A stretch of DNA of 25,821 nucleotides from 1XD8-76 sp051880335 (GCA_051880335.1 JBJENT010000005.1:1-25821), one strand, 5' to 3'. Positions 14,925 through 22,242 are shown, numbered from the stretch's first letter. Numbers and translations are program-made. Notes: a model not told the origin generated them from the sequence alone.

Positions 14925-15022
14925 CTGATTTCTCCATTTATATACCAGACGGTATCACACCCCTGCAAATCAACATGCTTTCTATGCAAATCTGCCAATT
15001 CCATAAGCGATTTCACATACAT
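14921..15022 (-). CDS. Small ORF of 33 codons coupled to folE and the HD gene
   Basis: Reading leftwards, ATG at 15022 overlaps the folE stop (TAATG), and its TGA overlaps the HD start (ATGA). The product would begin MYVKSLMELADLHRK, continue HVDLQGCDTVWYINGEIR and end. The frame stays open upstream into folE for about 18 codons with no standard start, so ATG 15022 is the only normal choice. It has no ribosome binding site of its own and would rely on coupling. I recognise no family. It might be a true microprotein, the remnant of a longer gene, or a chance frame that keeps ribosomes moving between the neighbours. Confidence 0.45.
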   Translation of the reverse strand: MYVKSLMELADLHRKHVDLQGCDTVWYINGEIR

Positions 15023-15579
15023 TACATCCGAATCATGTTCATAAATGTGCTCTGTAAATCCTGATTTAATGCAAACTCACCTTTGGTGGAATAGGTTATG
15101 GTTTTACTTCCCGGTTTACTGATTCCCCGCATGGTCATGCACATATGCTCTGCCTCTACCAGCACCATGACTCCTTTAGGTTCCAAATGATCCATGATTG
15201 CCTGGGCGATCTGATCCGTCATCCGTTCCTGTATCTGCAAACGTCTGGCATACACTTCCACACACCTGGCCAGCTTGCTCAGTCCTACTACTTTTCCGTC
15301 CGGAATATAGGCGATATGGACTTTTCCATAAAAGGGAAGCATATGATGTTCACAAAGAGAATGAAACACGATATCCTTTTCCAACACCATTTCTGTATTA
15401 TCGGTATGAAAGGTCTTTGACAAATGCTTCGACGGATCTTCCTCCATTCCGGCACATAACTCTTCATACATTCTTGCGATACGATCCGGAGTTTCCAGGA
15501 GTCCCTCCCGTCCGGTATCCTCGCCAATTCCTTCTAATAACAGCTTAATGGCCTCTTTTACTTTTTCCTGATTTACCAT
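15022..15579 (-). CDS. folE: GTP cyclohydrolase I
   Basis: 185-aa enzyme opening folate synthesis, GTP to 7,8-dihydroneopterin triphosphate plus formate; it works as a homodecamer. The fold starts with LLLEGIGEDTGREGLLETPD. The zinc and active-site block FHSLCEHHMLPFYGKVHIAY contains Cys and two His. The second zinc Cys is in HMCMTMRGI, and substrate contacts QIQERMTDQIA and GLSKLARCV are present. The ATG at 15579 has AGGAG 9 bp upstream. The GTG three codons earlier is rejected as too close. The first 35 bp overlap the end of folC in another frame, so translation is coupled. Length is typical of the type IA enzyme. Confidence 0.97.
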   Translation of the reverse strand: MVNQEKVKEAIKLLLEGIGEDTGREGLLETPDRIARMYEELCAGMEEDPSKHLSKTFHTDNTEMVLEKDIVFHSLCEHHMLPFYGKVHIAYIPDGKVVGLSKLARCVEVYARRLQIQERMTDQIAQAIMDHLEPKGVMVLVEAEHMCMTMRGISKPGSKTITYSTKGEFALNQDLQSTFMNMIRM

Positions 15580-16897
15580 GCTGCCCACTCCTGTCTGCCA
15601 TGATTTTTTTTAGTGCCCCTAAATAGGACAAGGAACCAAAGGCTATGATCACATCCTCTTTACCTGCCAGAAGATATGCCATTTCCACAGCTTCCTCCAA
15701 ACTGGAGGCTTCCGTCACGTTGGGATGATATTCTTTCACCGCCAGTGCAAGTTCATGGGATGACAAGGTTCTCTTTCGATCCGGCGTAGCAATGGTTATG
15801 ATCTGCTCCGCATAAGCACTGGTTTCTGCAATGATTTTCTCATATTCCTTATCTTTCAATATTCCCATTATATAGACAATCTTTTTATTTGTAAAATAAA
15901 AGTGTATGGCCTGTGCCAGTCTTTTTGCCGCATCCTCATTATGTGCACCGTCTACCAGAAAATACGGTTTTTTCGCGATAATTTCCAGTCGTCCCGTCCA
16001 TTTGGTCTGAAAAAGTCCCTTTCGGACCTTGTCCTCCGGAAGCAAAAAGCCTCTTTCTTTCAAACATTCCACCACTTCCAGTGCCAAAGCTGCATTATCT
16101 ATCTGAACAGTTCCTGCAAGGGATATCTCCATACGTCGGTAAACGTTACCGCTTGCGCAGCCATAATCAAACTGCTGCTTCTCCAGACCATATTTTACTT
16201 TTCCTAGCCGATCCTTTGATGCAAACAGGATTTTTTCTGCTTTCTTATTTCCTGCTTCCCTGTTTAATACCTGTTGTACCTCTTCCGGCTGCCAGATAGA
16301 TACTACATCCGCCCCCGGCTTTATGATCCCGGCTTTCTTTTCTGCGATCTCAGATAAAGTATTTCCCAGAAAAGCCATGTGATCCATACTGATCGACACA
16401 AAAACGCTTACCAGTGTGGTTTTCACCAGATTAGTGGCATCCATATCTCCACCCATTCCGGTTTCCAGTATGACAACATCACAATTCTTATCCTGAAAAT
16501 AACAGAATCCGGCGGCTGTTTCCAGCTCAAATACCGTAGGATATGGATATCCCTCTTCTTCCATCTGATCTGCTGCTTCCCGCACTCTGCTCATTACATC
16601 TGCATATTCTCTTGCCAGAATCAGCTTCCCATTTATCTGTAATTTTTCTCTTTCATTTAAAATAACAGGTGATATGTATGTTCCGACATGATAACCTGCG
16701 CTTTTCAGTATGCTGGAAAGATAGGCAATTGTAGAACCTTTTCCGTTGGTTCCCGCAACATGTATGAATTTCAGATGATCCTGGGGATTCCCCAGCCTTT
16801 TGCATAATTCCTTTATTCCATCCAGTCCAAGCACGCTTCCTCTGCCGGATTTTTTCTCCAGATATTCCCTTGTTTCTTTGTATGTCATTTGTTTCAT
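15545..16897 (-). CDS. folC: Bifunctional folylpolyglutamate synthase/dihydrofolate synthase
   Basis: 450-aa Mur-ligase-fold enzyme adding glutamate to dihydropteroate and to folates. The ATP loop HVAGTNGKGSTIAYLSSIL is near residue 45. ILETGMGGDMDATN, then SISMDHMAFLGNTLSEIAEKK with the carbamylated-Lys region, and VDGAHNEDAAKRL complete the family pattern. Length is close to the usual 420-450. The start is uncertain: an upstream ATG (16954) lacks a ribosome binding site. I chose ATG 16897, with AAGGA about 13 bp upstream, over ATG 16888 (MTYKETREYLE). It is the first gene of the operon folC-folE-small ORF-HD-folP-folBK. No dihydrofolate reductase or pABA synthesis gene is seen in the window. 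Confidence 0.95.
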   Translation of the reverse strand: MKQMTYKETREYLEKKSGRGSVLGLDGIKELCKRLGNPQDHLKFIHVAGTNGKGSTIAYLSSILKSAGYHVGTYISPVILNEREKLQINGKLILAREYADVMSRVREAADQMEEEGYPYPTVFELETAAGFCYFQDKNCDVVILETGMGGDMDATNLVKTTLVSVFVSISMDHMAFLGNTLSEIAEKKAGIIKPGADVVSIWQPEEVQQVLNREAGNKKAEKILFASKDRLGKVKYGLEKQQFDYGCASGNVYRRMEISLAGTVQIDNAALALEVVECLKERGFLLPEDKVRKGLFQTKWTGRLEIIAKKPYFLVDGAHNEDAAKRLAQAIHFYFTNKKIVYIMGILKDKEYEKIIAETSAYAEQIITIATPDRKRTLSSHELALAVKEYHPNVTEASSLEEAVEMAYLLAGKEDVIIAFGSLSYLGALKKIMADRSGQHGKSGKSKRGH

Positions 16898-16981
16898 ATG
16901 GTATTCGATTTCCTTATGATCCTTTTTCTGTATATTTTCCTCTATATGGGGCATTTTATCTGATATAAGTGTTTCATTATT

Positions 16982-17012
16982 TTTATATTATATTACATTA
17001 CGTTTCCATCAA
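16982..17012 (-). promoter_or_regulatory. Possible promoter of the folate operon
   Basis: On the minus strand TTGATG (17012-17007) is followed by an AT-rich run containing TATAAT (16992-16987, 14-bp spacer) and TATAAA (16987-16982, 19-bp spacer). Neither spacing is ideal, so only the location, just upstream of folC, is suggested. Confidence 0.3.
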
Positions 17013-17020
17013 CCTGGGCA

Positions 17021-17050
17021 GGCAGAAAACAGATGATATATCTTTCTGCC
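17021..17050. other. Inverted repeat just before the PF06541 gene
   Basis: GGCAGAAA (17021-17028) and TTTCTGCC (17043-17050) are perfect inverted copies, with AGAT/ATCT pairing inside. It ends right at the GGAAAGG ribosome binding site of the next gene, so it may be a leader hairpin or a repressor site between the divergent folC and PF06541 genes. Confidence 0.4.
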
Positions 17051-17063
17051 GGAAAGGAATCTC

Positions 17064-17498
17064 ATGCAATCCCAAAAAGAAATCTCTCTTTCCAGACTCT
17101 TCATCCACTGTGGCATCCTTGGATGGTGTTTTGAAATATTATACACTTCTTTAAGAATGCTGCAACGCAGAAATTACCGCCTGCAGGGCACCACATCCAT
17201 CTGGATGTTTCCAATTTATGGCTGTGCTGCCTTTCTGCGCCCCCTGAATAAAGTAATGCACCATTTTTCTGTCTTTTTCCGTGGCAGCGTCTATGCTCTG
17301 CTGATTTACACAGGAGAATATTTTTCCGGAAAGCTTCTGGACAAAAAGCAGATGATTCCCTGGAATTATGACCGGGCCCGTCTCCGTATAGGCCGGTATA
17401 TCCGGCTGGATTATTTTCCGTTCTGGTTTCTGGTTGGTCTGATTTTTGAACACTTTAATCTGCATAGTGGCTTTTCCGGCAGTAAAAAGACGGTATGA
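17064..17498 (+). CDS. Putative ABC-transporter type IV membrane protein (PF06541/CmpB-like)
   Basis: 144-aa membrane protein of the PF06541 family, whose members are named putative ABC-transporter permeases but have no proven substrate. The family opening is seen after a short polar head: HCGILGWCFEILYTS, then a loop with RRNYRLQGTTSIWMFPIYG and a GEYFSGKLLDKKQMIPWNYD block. Three to four hydrophobic segments are likely (about residues 13-30, 45-60, 70-85 and 115-130). GAAAGGAATCTC before the ATG supports the start. No ATPase partner lies next to it. Its stop codon falls inside the hairpin terminator of the convergent PH-domain gene. Confidence 0.85.
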   Translation: MQSQKEISLSRLFIHCGILGWCFEILYTSLRMLQRRNYRLQGTTSIWMFPIYGCAAFLRPLNKVMHHFSVFFRGSVYALLIYTGEYFSGKLLDKKQMIPWNYDRARLRIGRYIRLDYFPFWFLVGLIFEHFNLHSGFSGSKKTV

Positions 17499-17510
17499 TC
17501 TTTCATACCG
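17484..17510 (-). terminator. Intrinsic terminator of the PH-domain gene
   Basis: CGGTATGA (17491-17498) pairs perfectly with TCATACCG (17503-17510) around a 4-nt loop. Read on the minus strand the stem is followed by TCTTTTTA. The left arm contains the stop codon (17496-17498) of the convergent PF06541 gene. Confidence 0.75.
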
Positions 17511-17521
17511 CCTTCGTACTT

Positions 17522-17923
17522 TCAATTATCCAAATAATCCGGAACTCCATCTCCATCCGCATCTAAATCCGGATTTGCTCCAATATTTAAAGTATTTAAG
17601 GTTCTGCGTTTTATTCTGGCAGTTTCCGACATCTCCAAAATAAAGTTTTTCACTTCTCTGGCATTTTTGATATGCTCGATCAGAAGCTTCGGATCGGTGG
17701 TATCCCCTGTATAGCACACAACCGTCCCCAGTTTGAAAATTCTTTCCCAGAAAGAAGTGGTCAGCTCCACATCCTGTACTTTATACATATAGCAGTCATT
17801 TTCCTGAGTACTCAGAAAACCTGTATTAATGGTAATCAGGTCTTCTTTTACCGTATATTTTGTAAATGTCCAGGGCAGCCCCAGAAAAACCCATCTTTTC
17901 TTTTCTACAAATTCTGTTCCCAT
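17522..17923 (-). CDS. Bacterial PH-domain protein with C-terminal calcium-loop motif
   Basis: 133-aa protein. Residues 8-100 look like a bacterial PH domain of the YdbS/bPH2 kind: RWVFLGLPWTFTKYTVKEDL, then TINTGFLSTQENDCYMYKVQ, VELTTSFWERIFKLGTV and a C-terminal helix with EHIKNAREVKNFILEM. The final 15 residues carry DLDADGDGVPDYLDN, a thrombospondin-type-3/EF-hand-like DxDxDG calcium loop normally found in extracellular proteins, yet no signal peptide is visible. The frame is open up to 18118, but I start at ATG 17923, where AAAGGA lies 9 bp upstream and the PH domain begins. It is a single gene with its own terminator. The function of such proteins is unknown. Confidence 0.82.
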   Translation of the reverse strand: MGTEFVEKKRWVFLGLPWTFTKYTVKEDLITINTGFLSTQENDCYMYKVQDVELTTSFWERIFKLGTVVCYTGDTTDPKLLIEHIKNAREVKNFILEMSETARIKRRTLNTLNIGANPDLDADGDGVPDYLDN

Positions 17924-18103
17924 ACGCTCATTCCTTTCCAATACCATTCTCTCATACTTTGCAATGCCGATTCTTTTATTTCGTGTGCCGGTTTCTTTCC
18001 TTTGAAATGCCGGTTTTTCATTATTTGCATGCCAATGTATGAAACGTTTCGATTTCCGTATATTCACAGTATAATAGATTACAGGAAAATAATCTATCTT
18101 TTT

Positions 18104-18145
18104 TTCAATAGAAACCACTCACTTTTCAATTGAAAGCATTCACTT
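18104..18145. repeat. Two adjacent 21-nt direct repeats at the nitroreductase promoter
   Basis: Copies 18104-18124 and 18125-18145 match at 18 of 21 positions (TTCAAT, GAAA, CA and TCACTT shared in order). The second copy holds the palindrome TTTCAATTGAAA and overlaps the -35 box. A 21-bp period is two helical turns, which suits an operator for a dimeric or tandem-binding regulator. Confidence 0.7.
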
Positions 18146-18158
18146 TTTTTGCTATACT
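18130..18158 (+). promoter_or_regulatory. Promoter of the nitroreductase gene
   Basis: TTGAAA (18130-18135), a 17-bp spacer and TATACT (18153-18158), about 46 bp before the ATG. The -35 lies in the second copy of the 21-nt repeat. Confidence 0.7.
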
Positions 18159-18204
18159 GTTTCTAGTTTAAAACAAAACCAAAAGAATATCAGGAGGAAA
18201 TCAA

Positions 18205-18747
18205 ATGACCGCAAAAGAATGTATTATGAGCCGCAGAAGTATCCGTCAATTTACCGATCAGCCAATTGATCATGACGTATTAGCTGAAATCATCGAAACT
18301 GCTTCTTTTTCTCCAAGCTGGAAAAACACACAGATTGTTCGTTATATTGCAATCGAAGGTGATCTGAAAGCAAAAATTGCAAAAGAATGCACAGATATGT
18401 TTCCAGGAAATGGTAAAATCATGGACGCTGCTCCGATGCTGATTGCAGTAACTGTGATCAAAAACAGATGCGGTTATGAAAGAGATGGTTCTTTTACCAC
18501 TCCTCGTAAGGATACATGGCAGATGTTCGATGCCGGTGTTGCCGCTCAGACTTTCTGTCTGGCAGCACATGAAAAAGGAATTGGCAGTGTTATCCAGGGT
18601 ATCTTTGACGAAGCAAAAGCTGCTTCTATTTTAGGTATTCCGGAAGACAGAGAATTAGTTGCTTTTATTCCGATTGGATATCCGGCAGAATCTCCAGTTG
18701 CTCCAAAGAGAAAATCCGTATCCGATTTATTATCTTTCCAATCATGA
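18205..18747 (+). CDS. Nitroreductase-family flavoprotein
   Basis: 180-aa FMN-dependent oxidoreductase of the nitroreductase family. The FMN phosphate site is MSRRSIRQFTDQPI at residues 8-21, ASFSPSWKNTQIVRYIAI follows, the central helix is DAGVAAQTFCLAAHEKGIGS, and the end has LVAFIPIGYPAE before a basic KRKSVSDLL tail. The family usually reduces nitro, quinone or similar compounds with NAD(P)H. The short length and single domain fit. The natural substrate is unknown. An ideal CAGGAGGAAATCAA precedes the ATG. Flanked by its own promoter and a strong terminator, so monocistronic. The paired 21-nt repeats at its -35 suggest specific regulation, perhaps by redox or toxic compounds. Confidence 0.93.
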   Translation: MTAKECIMSRRSIRQFTDQPIDHDVLAEIIETASFSPSWKNTQIVRYIAIEGDLKAKIAKECTDMFPGNGKIMDAAPMLIAVTVIKNRCGYERDGSFTTPRKDTWQMFDAGVAAQTFCLAAHEKGIGSVIQGIFDEAKAASILGIPEDRELVAFIPIGYPAESPVAPKRKSVSDLLSFQS

Positions 18748-18755
18748 TATTGATA

Positions 18756-18789
18756 GAACGAAGGAATTCTTTTTCCTTCGTTCTTTTTT
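18756..18789 (+). terminator. Rho-independent terminator after the nitroreductase gene
   Basis: GAACGAAGGAA (18756-18766) pairs perfectly with TTCCTTCGTTC (18773-18783) and is followed by TTTTTT. Confidence 0.92.
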
Positions 18790-18810
18790 GAGCAGAATGT
18801 TGTTTGTTTA

Positions 18811-18848
18811 AAAACTCTGAATGCATTTTGCAGGTACATCCGGAGTTT
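18811..18848 (+). promoter_or_regulatory. Structured leader upstream of pyrB
   Basis: AAACTCTG (18812-18819) can pair with CGGAGTTT (18841-18848), with one G-U pair, enclosing a smaller TGC/GCA hairpin. It lies 35 bp before the pyrB start. No T-run follows, and I see no PyrR-binding consensus or clear promoter, so its role is open. Confidence 0.35.
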
Positions 18849-18882
18849 CTGCCATATTAGTTAATTTGAAGGAGGAATTGTC

Positions 18883-19794
18883 ATGAGACATCTTATGAGT
18901 CCACTGGACTTTACTGTGGAAGAATTGGATCAGCTTTTTGATCTGGCAAATGATATTGAAAAGAATCCTGAAAAATATGCCCATATCTGTGCGGGCAAGA
19001 AACTGGCGACCTGCTTCTATGAACCCAGCACCAGGACACGTCTCAGCTTTGAAGCAGCCATGCTGAATCTGGGAGGCAGTGTAATCGGTTTTTCCGATGC
19101 AGGCTCCTCTTCTGCTGCAAAGGGTGAAAGCGTGTCGGATACCATTCGTGTGATATCCTGTTTTGCAGATATCTGCGCCATGCGCCATCCAAAAGAAGGT
19201 GCGCCTATGGTAGCTGCCACCCGTTCCAGAATCCCGGTGATCAATGCCGGTGATGGCGGACACCAGCATCCTACCCAGACACTAACCGATTTATTGACTA
19301 TCCGTTCCCTGAAGGGCAGACTGAATAATTTTACCATTGGTCTCTGCGGGGATCTGAAATTTGGTCGTACCGTCCATTCTCTGATCAATGCACTGGTTCG
19401 CTATTCCGGTATTCATTTTATCTTTATTTCACCGGAGGAACTTCGTGTACCTGACTATATTACAGATATGCTGAAAGAGAAAAATATTTCCTATGAAGAG
19501 GTCATCAGTCTGGAAAGCTGCATGCCCCAGCTGGATCTTCTCTACATGACCCGTGTGCAAAAAGAGCGATTCTTTAACGAGGAAGATTACGTCCGCTTAA
19601 AAGACTTCTATATTTTAGACAAAGCTAAAATGGAACTGGCAAAAGAGGACATGCTGGTGCTTCATCCACTGCCACGTGTCAACGAAATCTCTGTAGAAGT
19701 AGATGATGACCCAAGAGCAGCTTATTTCCCACAGGTTCAATATGGTGTGTATGTTAGAATGGCACTTATCCTAACCCTGCTGGAGTTAGTGTAA
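18883..19794 (+). CDS. pyrB: Aspartate carbamoyltransferase, catalytic subunit
   Basis: 303-aa enzyme of pyrimidine synthesis, carbamoyl phosphate plus aspartate to carbamoylaspartate. The carbamoyl-phosphate motif STRTRLSFEAAMLNLGG is near residue 50; RHPKEGAP, then HQHPTQTLTDLLTI with the catalytic His, CGDLKFGRTVHSL, YMTRVQKERF and VLHPLPRVNEI follow. The length (about 305) is typical of the class that associates with regulatory chains. The ATG has GAAGGAGGAATTGTC before it. pyrI follows 89 bp downstream, so the holoenzyme is probably of the E. coli type, with nucleotide feedback control. Confidence 0.97.
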   Translation: MRHLMSPLDFTVEELDQLFDLANDIEKNPEKYAHICAGKKLATCFYEPSTRTRLSFEAAMLNLGGSVIGFSDAGSSSAAKGESVSDTIRVISCFADICAMRHPKEGAPMVAATRSRIPVINAGDGGHQHPTQTLTDLLTIRSLKGRLNNFTIGLCGDLKFGRTVHSLINALVRYSGIHFIFISPEELRVPDYITDMLKEKNISYEEVISLESCMPQLDLLYMTRVQKERFFNEEDYVRLKDFYILDKAKMELAKEDMLVLHPLPRVNEISVEVDDDPRAAYFPQVQYGVYVRMALILTLLELV

Positions 19795-19883
19795 TGTGTG
19801 TACACTGCCGGCCTACATAGATGACGTTTTCATGCTCGTATTTCATTAATAAAATAAATGATTATCAGAAAGGATTCAACCAT

Positions 19884-20327
19884 ATGTTAAATGTAGGAAA
19901 AATCGAAGAAGGCTTCGTTCTGGACCATATCAAAGCCGGAAAAAGTCTGGATATATACTATCAGTTACAATTAGATAAATTAGATTGTACCGTAGCCATT
20001 ATTAAAAATGCCCGCAGCAATGCAATGGGTAAAAAAGACATCTTAAAAGTAGAATGTGACATTGATACCCTGAACCTGGATATTCTGGGATTTATTGACC
20101 CAAACATTACGGTAAATGTGATCAAAGACGGGGAAATCGTAGAAAAAAGAGATATTTATCTTCCACAGGAGATAAAAGGGGTCATCCATTGTCATAACCC
20201 GCGCTGCATCACTTCTATTGAGCAGGAATTACCTCATATCTTTGTTTTGGCGGATGCAGAAAAACGCATCTACCGCTGTAAATATTGTGAAGAGAAGTAT
20301 TCCCGTCATAGTAAGAAATCTTTGTAA
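19884..20327 (+). CDS. pyrI: Aspartate carbamoyltransferase, regulatory subunit
   Basis: 147-aa regulatory chain that binds nucleotides at the N-terminal domain and joins PyrB trimers through a zinc domain. Residues 1-95 form the allosteric domain (LNVGKIEEGFVLDHIKAGKS, then GKKDILKVECDI). The zinc ligands are four cysteines, CHNPRC and CKYCEEKY, as in E. coli PyrI. The open frame begins 63 bp earlier, but ATG 19884 has AAAGGA 10 bp upstream and matches the family start. It is the second gene of pyrBI, and no further pyr gene follows in the window. Confidence 0.96.
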   Translation: MLNVGKIEEGFVLDHIKAGKSLDIYYQLQLDKLDCTVAIIKNARSNAMGKKDILKVECDIDTLNLDILGFIDPNITVNVIKDGEIVEKRDIYLPQEIKGVIHCHNPRCITSIEQELPHIFVLADAEKRIYRCKYCEEKYSRHSKKSL

Positions 20328-20380
20328 AGACTGTTCGGAAAATTTTACCCAAGAAACATGTTTTCCTAAAGCTGTACACC

Positions 20381-20475
20381 GGAAATGGCTTGTTCTTTTT
20401 ATACCAGACACTGTTAGGAAAAATCCGTATAAAGATTTTTTCTCCAGTGTCTGTATGAAAAGTAACAAGCCTTCC
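20381..20475. terminator. 95-nt near-perfect hairpin between pyrI and the ABC importer genes
   Basis: Arms 20387-20413 and 20445-20471 pair over about 27 bp with one G-U pair and two single-base bulges. Outer GGAA/TTCC (20381-20384, 20472-20475) extend it, and an inner GGAAAAATC/GATTTTTTC stem sits in the loop. The T-rich inner stem can end transcription in both directions between the convergent pyrI and importer genes. Its size is more than a terminator needs, so a small mobile or REP-like element is possible. Confidence 0.6.
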
Positions 20476-20487
20476 CGCTACGCTACT

Positions 20488-21288
20488 TTATTTTGAAAGC
20501 AGGATACGATCATTATCTAACTGTTCGCCCACCTGCACCTTAAATCTTTCCAGCAGATCCTCTACTGTCATATTGGCACGTTCTTCGCCGCTTACATCCA
20601 ACACAATATTACCACCATTCATCATAAGCGTACGGTTTCCCAGTTCCAGAGCCTGATGCATATTATGGGTAACCATAAGGCAGGTGATATTTCTTTCTGC
20701 CACAATTCGTTTGGTCAACATCAGCACCTTTTCTGCTGTGGCCGGATCCAGAGCTGCTGTATGTTCATCCAGCAGAAGAAGCTTCGGTGTCACCATGGTT
20801 GCCATCAGAAGGGTAAGTGCCTGCCTCTGTCCACCGGATAAAAGGCCCACCGGATTTTTCATCCGGTCTTCCAATCCCATATCCAAAAGGGCCAGATGCT
20901 CCCGGAATCTTTCCTTATCTGCTTTTGTGATTCTGCCAAACAAAGAATGTTTTCCGGATGCTCTCATATAAGCCAGAGCCATATTTTCTTCTATGGACAT
21001 ATGGGGAGCAGTACCCAGAAGCGGATCCTGAAATAGGTGTCCGATCTCCTTACTGCGTAAATGTTCTTTTTTAAAGGTGATATCTTCGTCATCCAGAATG
21101 ATTCGTCCGCTGTCCACATAAAAGGCACCTGTGATGGCATTAAACAGGGTGGATTTCCCGGCTCCGTTGCTTCCGATAATGGTGGCAAAATCCCCGGAAT
21201 CCAGATGCAGACTCACATTTTGAAGTGCTGTCTTTTCATTTACCGTACCCGGATTAAAAGTTTTACTAATGTTTGTAATCTGTAACAT
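20488..21288 (-). CDS. trpZ: ABC importer ATPase, probable tryptophan transporter (TrpZ)
   Basis: 266-aa ATP-binding subunit. Walker A GSNGAGKST is near residue 39. The Q-loop is HLFQDPLLG, the signature LLSGGQRQALTLLM, Walker B LLLLDEHTAALDP (His after the catalytic Glu where Pro is common), and the switch His is in LMVTHNMHQAL. The sequence is of the type that pairs with BPD_transp_2 permeases. It follows the permease gene by 15 bp with AGGAGG before the ATG, and is the last gene of the T-box-controlled operon. The substrate assignment rests on the UGG specifier in the leader and on the predicted trpXYZ family, not on this subunit itself. Confidence 0.88.
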   Translation of the reverse strand: MLQITNISKTFNPGTVNEKTALQNVSLHLDSGDFATIIGSNGAGKSTLFNAITGAFYVDSGRIILDDEDITFKKEHLRSKEIGHLFQDPLLGTAPHMSIEENMALAYMRASGKHSLFGRITKADKERFREHLALLDMGLEDRMKNPVGLLSGGQRQALTLLMATMVTPKLLLLDEHTAALDPATAEKVLMLTKRIVAERNITCLMVTHNMHQALELGNRTLMMNGGNIVLDVSGEERANMTVEDLLERFKVQVGEQLDNDRILLSK

Positions 21289-21303
21289 ATCTGCACCTTC
21301 CTC

Positions 21304-22242
21304 CTATTTAGTCGCCTTGGAAGCCTGTTTCATCACATCCTTGCGATGTTTGTAGAAACCTGCTTTTTCCTTTAAATAAGGGAAAGAAATCGCAATAGCT
21401 ACAATCACTGCCGAAACCAGTTTCAGTGCTTCTGCAGGCAGATTCATGCGAAGTGCAATCGCTACGATAAATCGGTACAGGCAGCTGCCCAGTACCACAA
21501 AGATGACTCTTTTAAAAATGCTTCCTTTTTTGATCAGGGATTCCCCGATGATCAGACTGGCAAGTGCTATGGTCACCTGTCCGGTACCATAATTGATATC
21601 ACAGGACTTCTGATATTGCCCCAGAACTGCACCGGAAAGTGCTGTCATGGCACTGGAGACGCAAAGTCCCACGGTAATGGTAAATCCGGGATTAATACTG
21701 GATGCCTTTACCATATATTCATTGTCCCCGGTTGCACGAATGCTGAGCCCCAGGCTGGTATTTAAAAACCATGCCAGAAACAGGCATACCAGCAGAACAA
21801 TACATACAACAATCCCGATTTTATACCAGCTGCGATAAACCTCCGACTCGGACAGATCTTTTGCAAGACTGAACACGGTTGTACTGTTAAACAGGTTAAT
21901 ATTGGATGAAAATCCCATGACCATCAGGTTGATGGTATACAAACCGGTATTTACAATAATTCCTGCCAGAATCGACTGTACTCCCATTTTGGTCTGAAGA
22001 AATGCTGTGATGAATCCACTGGCAACTCCGGCCGCCATAGCAGCGAAAAATGCCAGAAACGGATGTCCTGCCATGGTTACCACTGCTCCCACTGCACAAC
22101 CCAGTGTAAAGCAGCCATCCGTGGACAAATCCGCGATATTTAATAAGGAAAAAGATACAAATAACGCCAGGGCAACCAGGGCGTAAATACACCCCAGTTC
22201 CAAAGCGCTTTGTACAATTGATAAGGTCAAAAATGATGACAT
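21304..22242 (-). CDS. trpY: ABC importer permease, probable tryptophan transporter (TrpY)
   Basis: 312-aa integral membrane protein of the branched-chain/ribose permease family (BPD_transp_2). About eight to nine hydrophobic helices are seen, beginning QSALELGCIYALVALALFVS, followed by the conserved NIADLSTDGCFTLGCAVG. LSIRATGDNEYMVKASSINP is the usual cytoplasmic loop that contacts the ATPase. The C-terminus is basic (KHRKDVMKQASKATK) and cytoplasmic. GGAGG 6 bp before the ATG. It lies between the substrate-binding lipoprotein gene (32 bp upstream) and the ATPase gene. One permease gene means a homodimer. Substrate by context: tryptophan. Confidence 0.88.
   Translation of the reverse strand: MSSFLTLSIVQSALELGCIYALVALALFVSFSLLNIADLSTDGCFTLGCAVGAVVTMAGHPFLAFFAAMAAGVASGFITAFLQTKMGVQSILAGIIVNTGLYTINLMVMGFSSNINLFNSTTVFSLAKDLSESEVYRSWYKIGIVVCIVLLVCLFLAWFLNTSLGLSIRATGDNEYMVKASSINPGFTITVGLCVSSAMTALSGAVLGQYQKSCDINYGTGQVTIALASLIIGESLIKKGSIFKRVIFVVLGSCLYRFIVAIALRMNLPAEALKLVSAVIVAIAISFPYLKEKAGFYKHRKDVMKQASKATK

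Noticed and set aside
17924..18118. N-terminal extension of the PH-domain protein by 65 residues
   Set aside because: Low-complexity, basic, no domain match; ATG 17923 has a good ribosome binding site.
19821..19883. Longer PyrI start
   Set aside because: ATG 19884 has the ribosome binding site and matches the family N-terminus.
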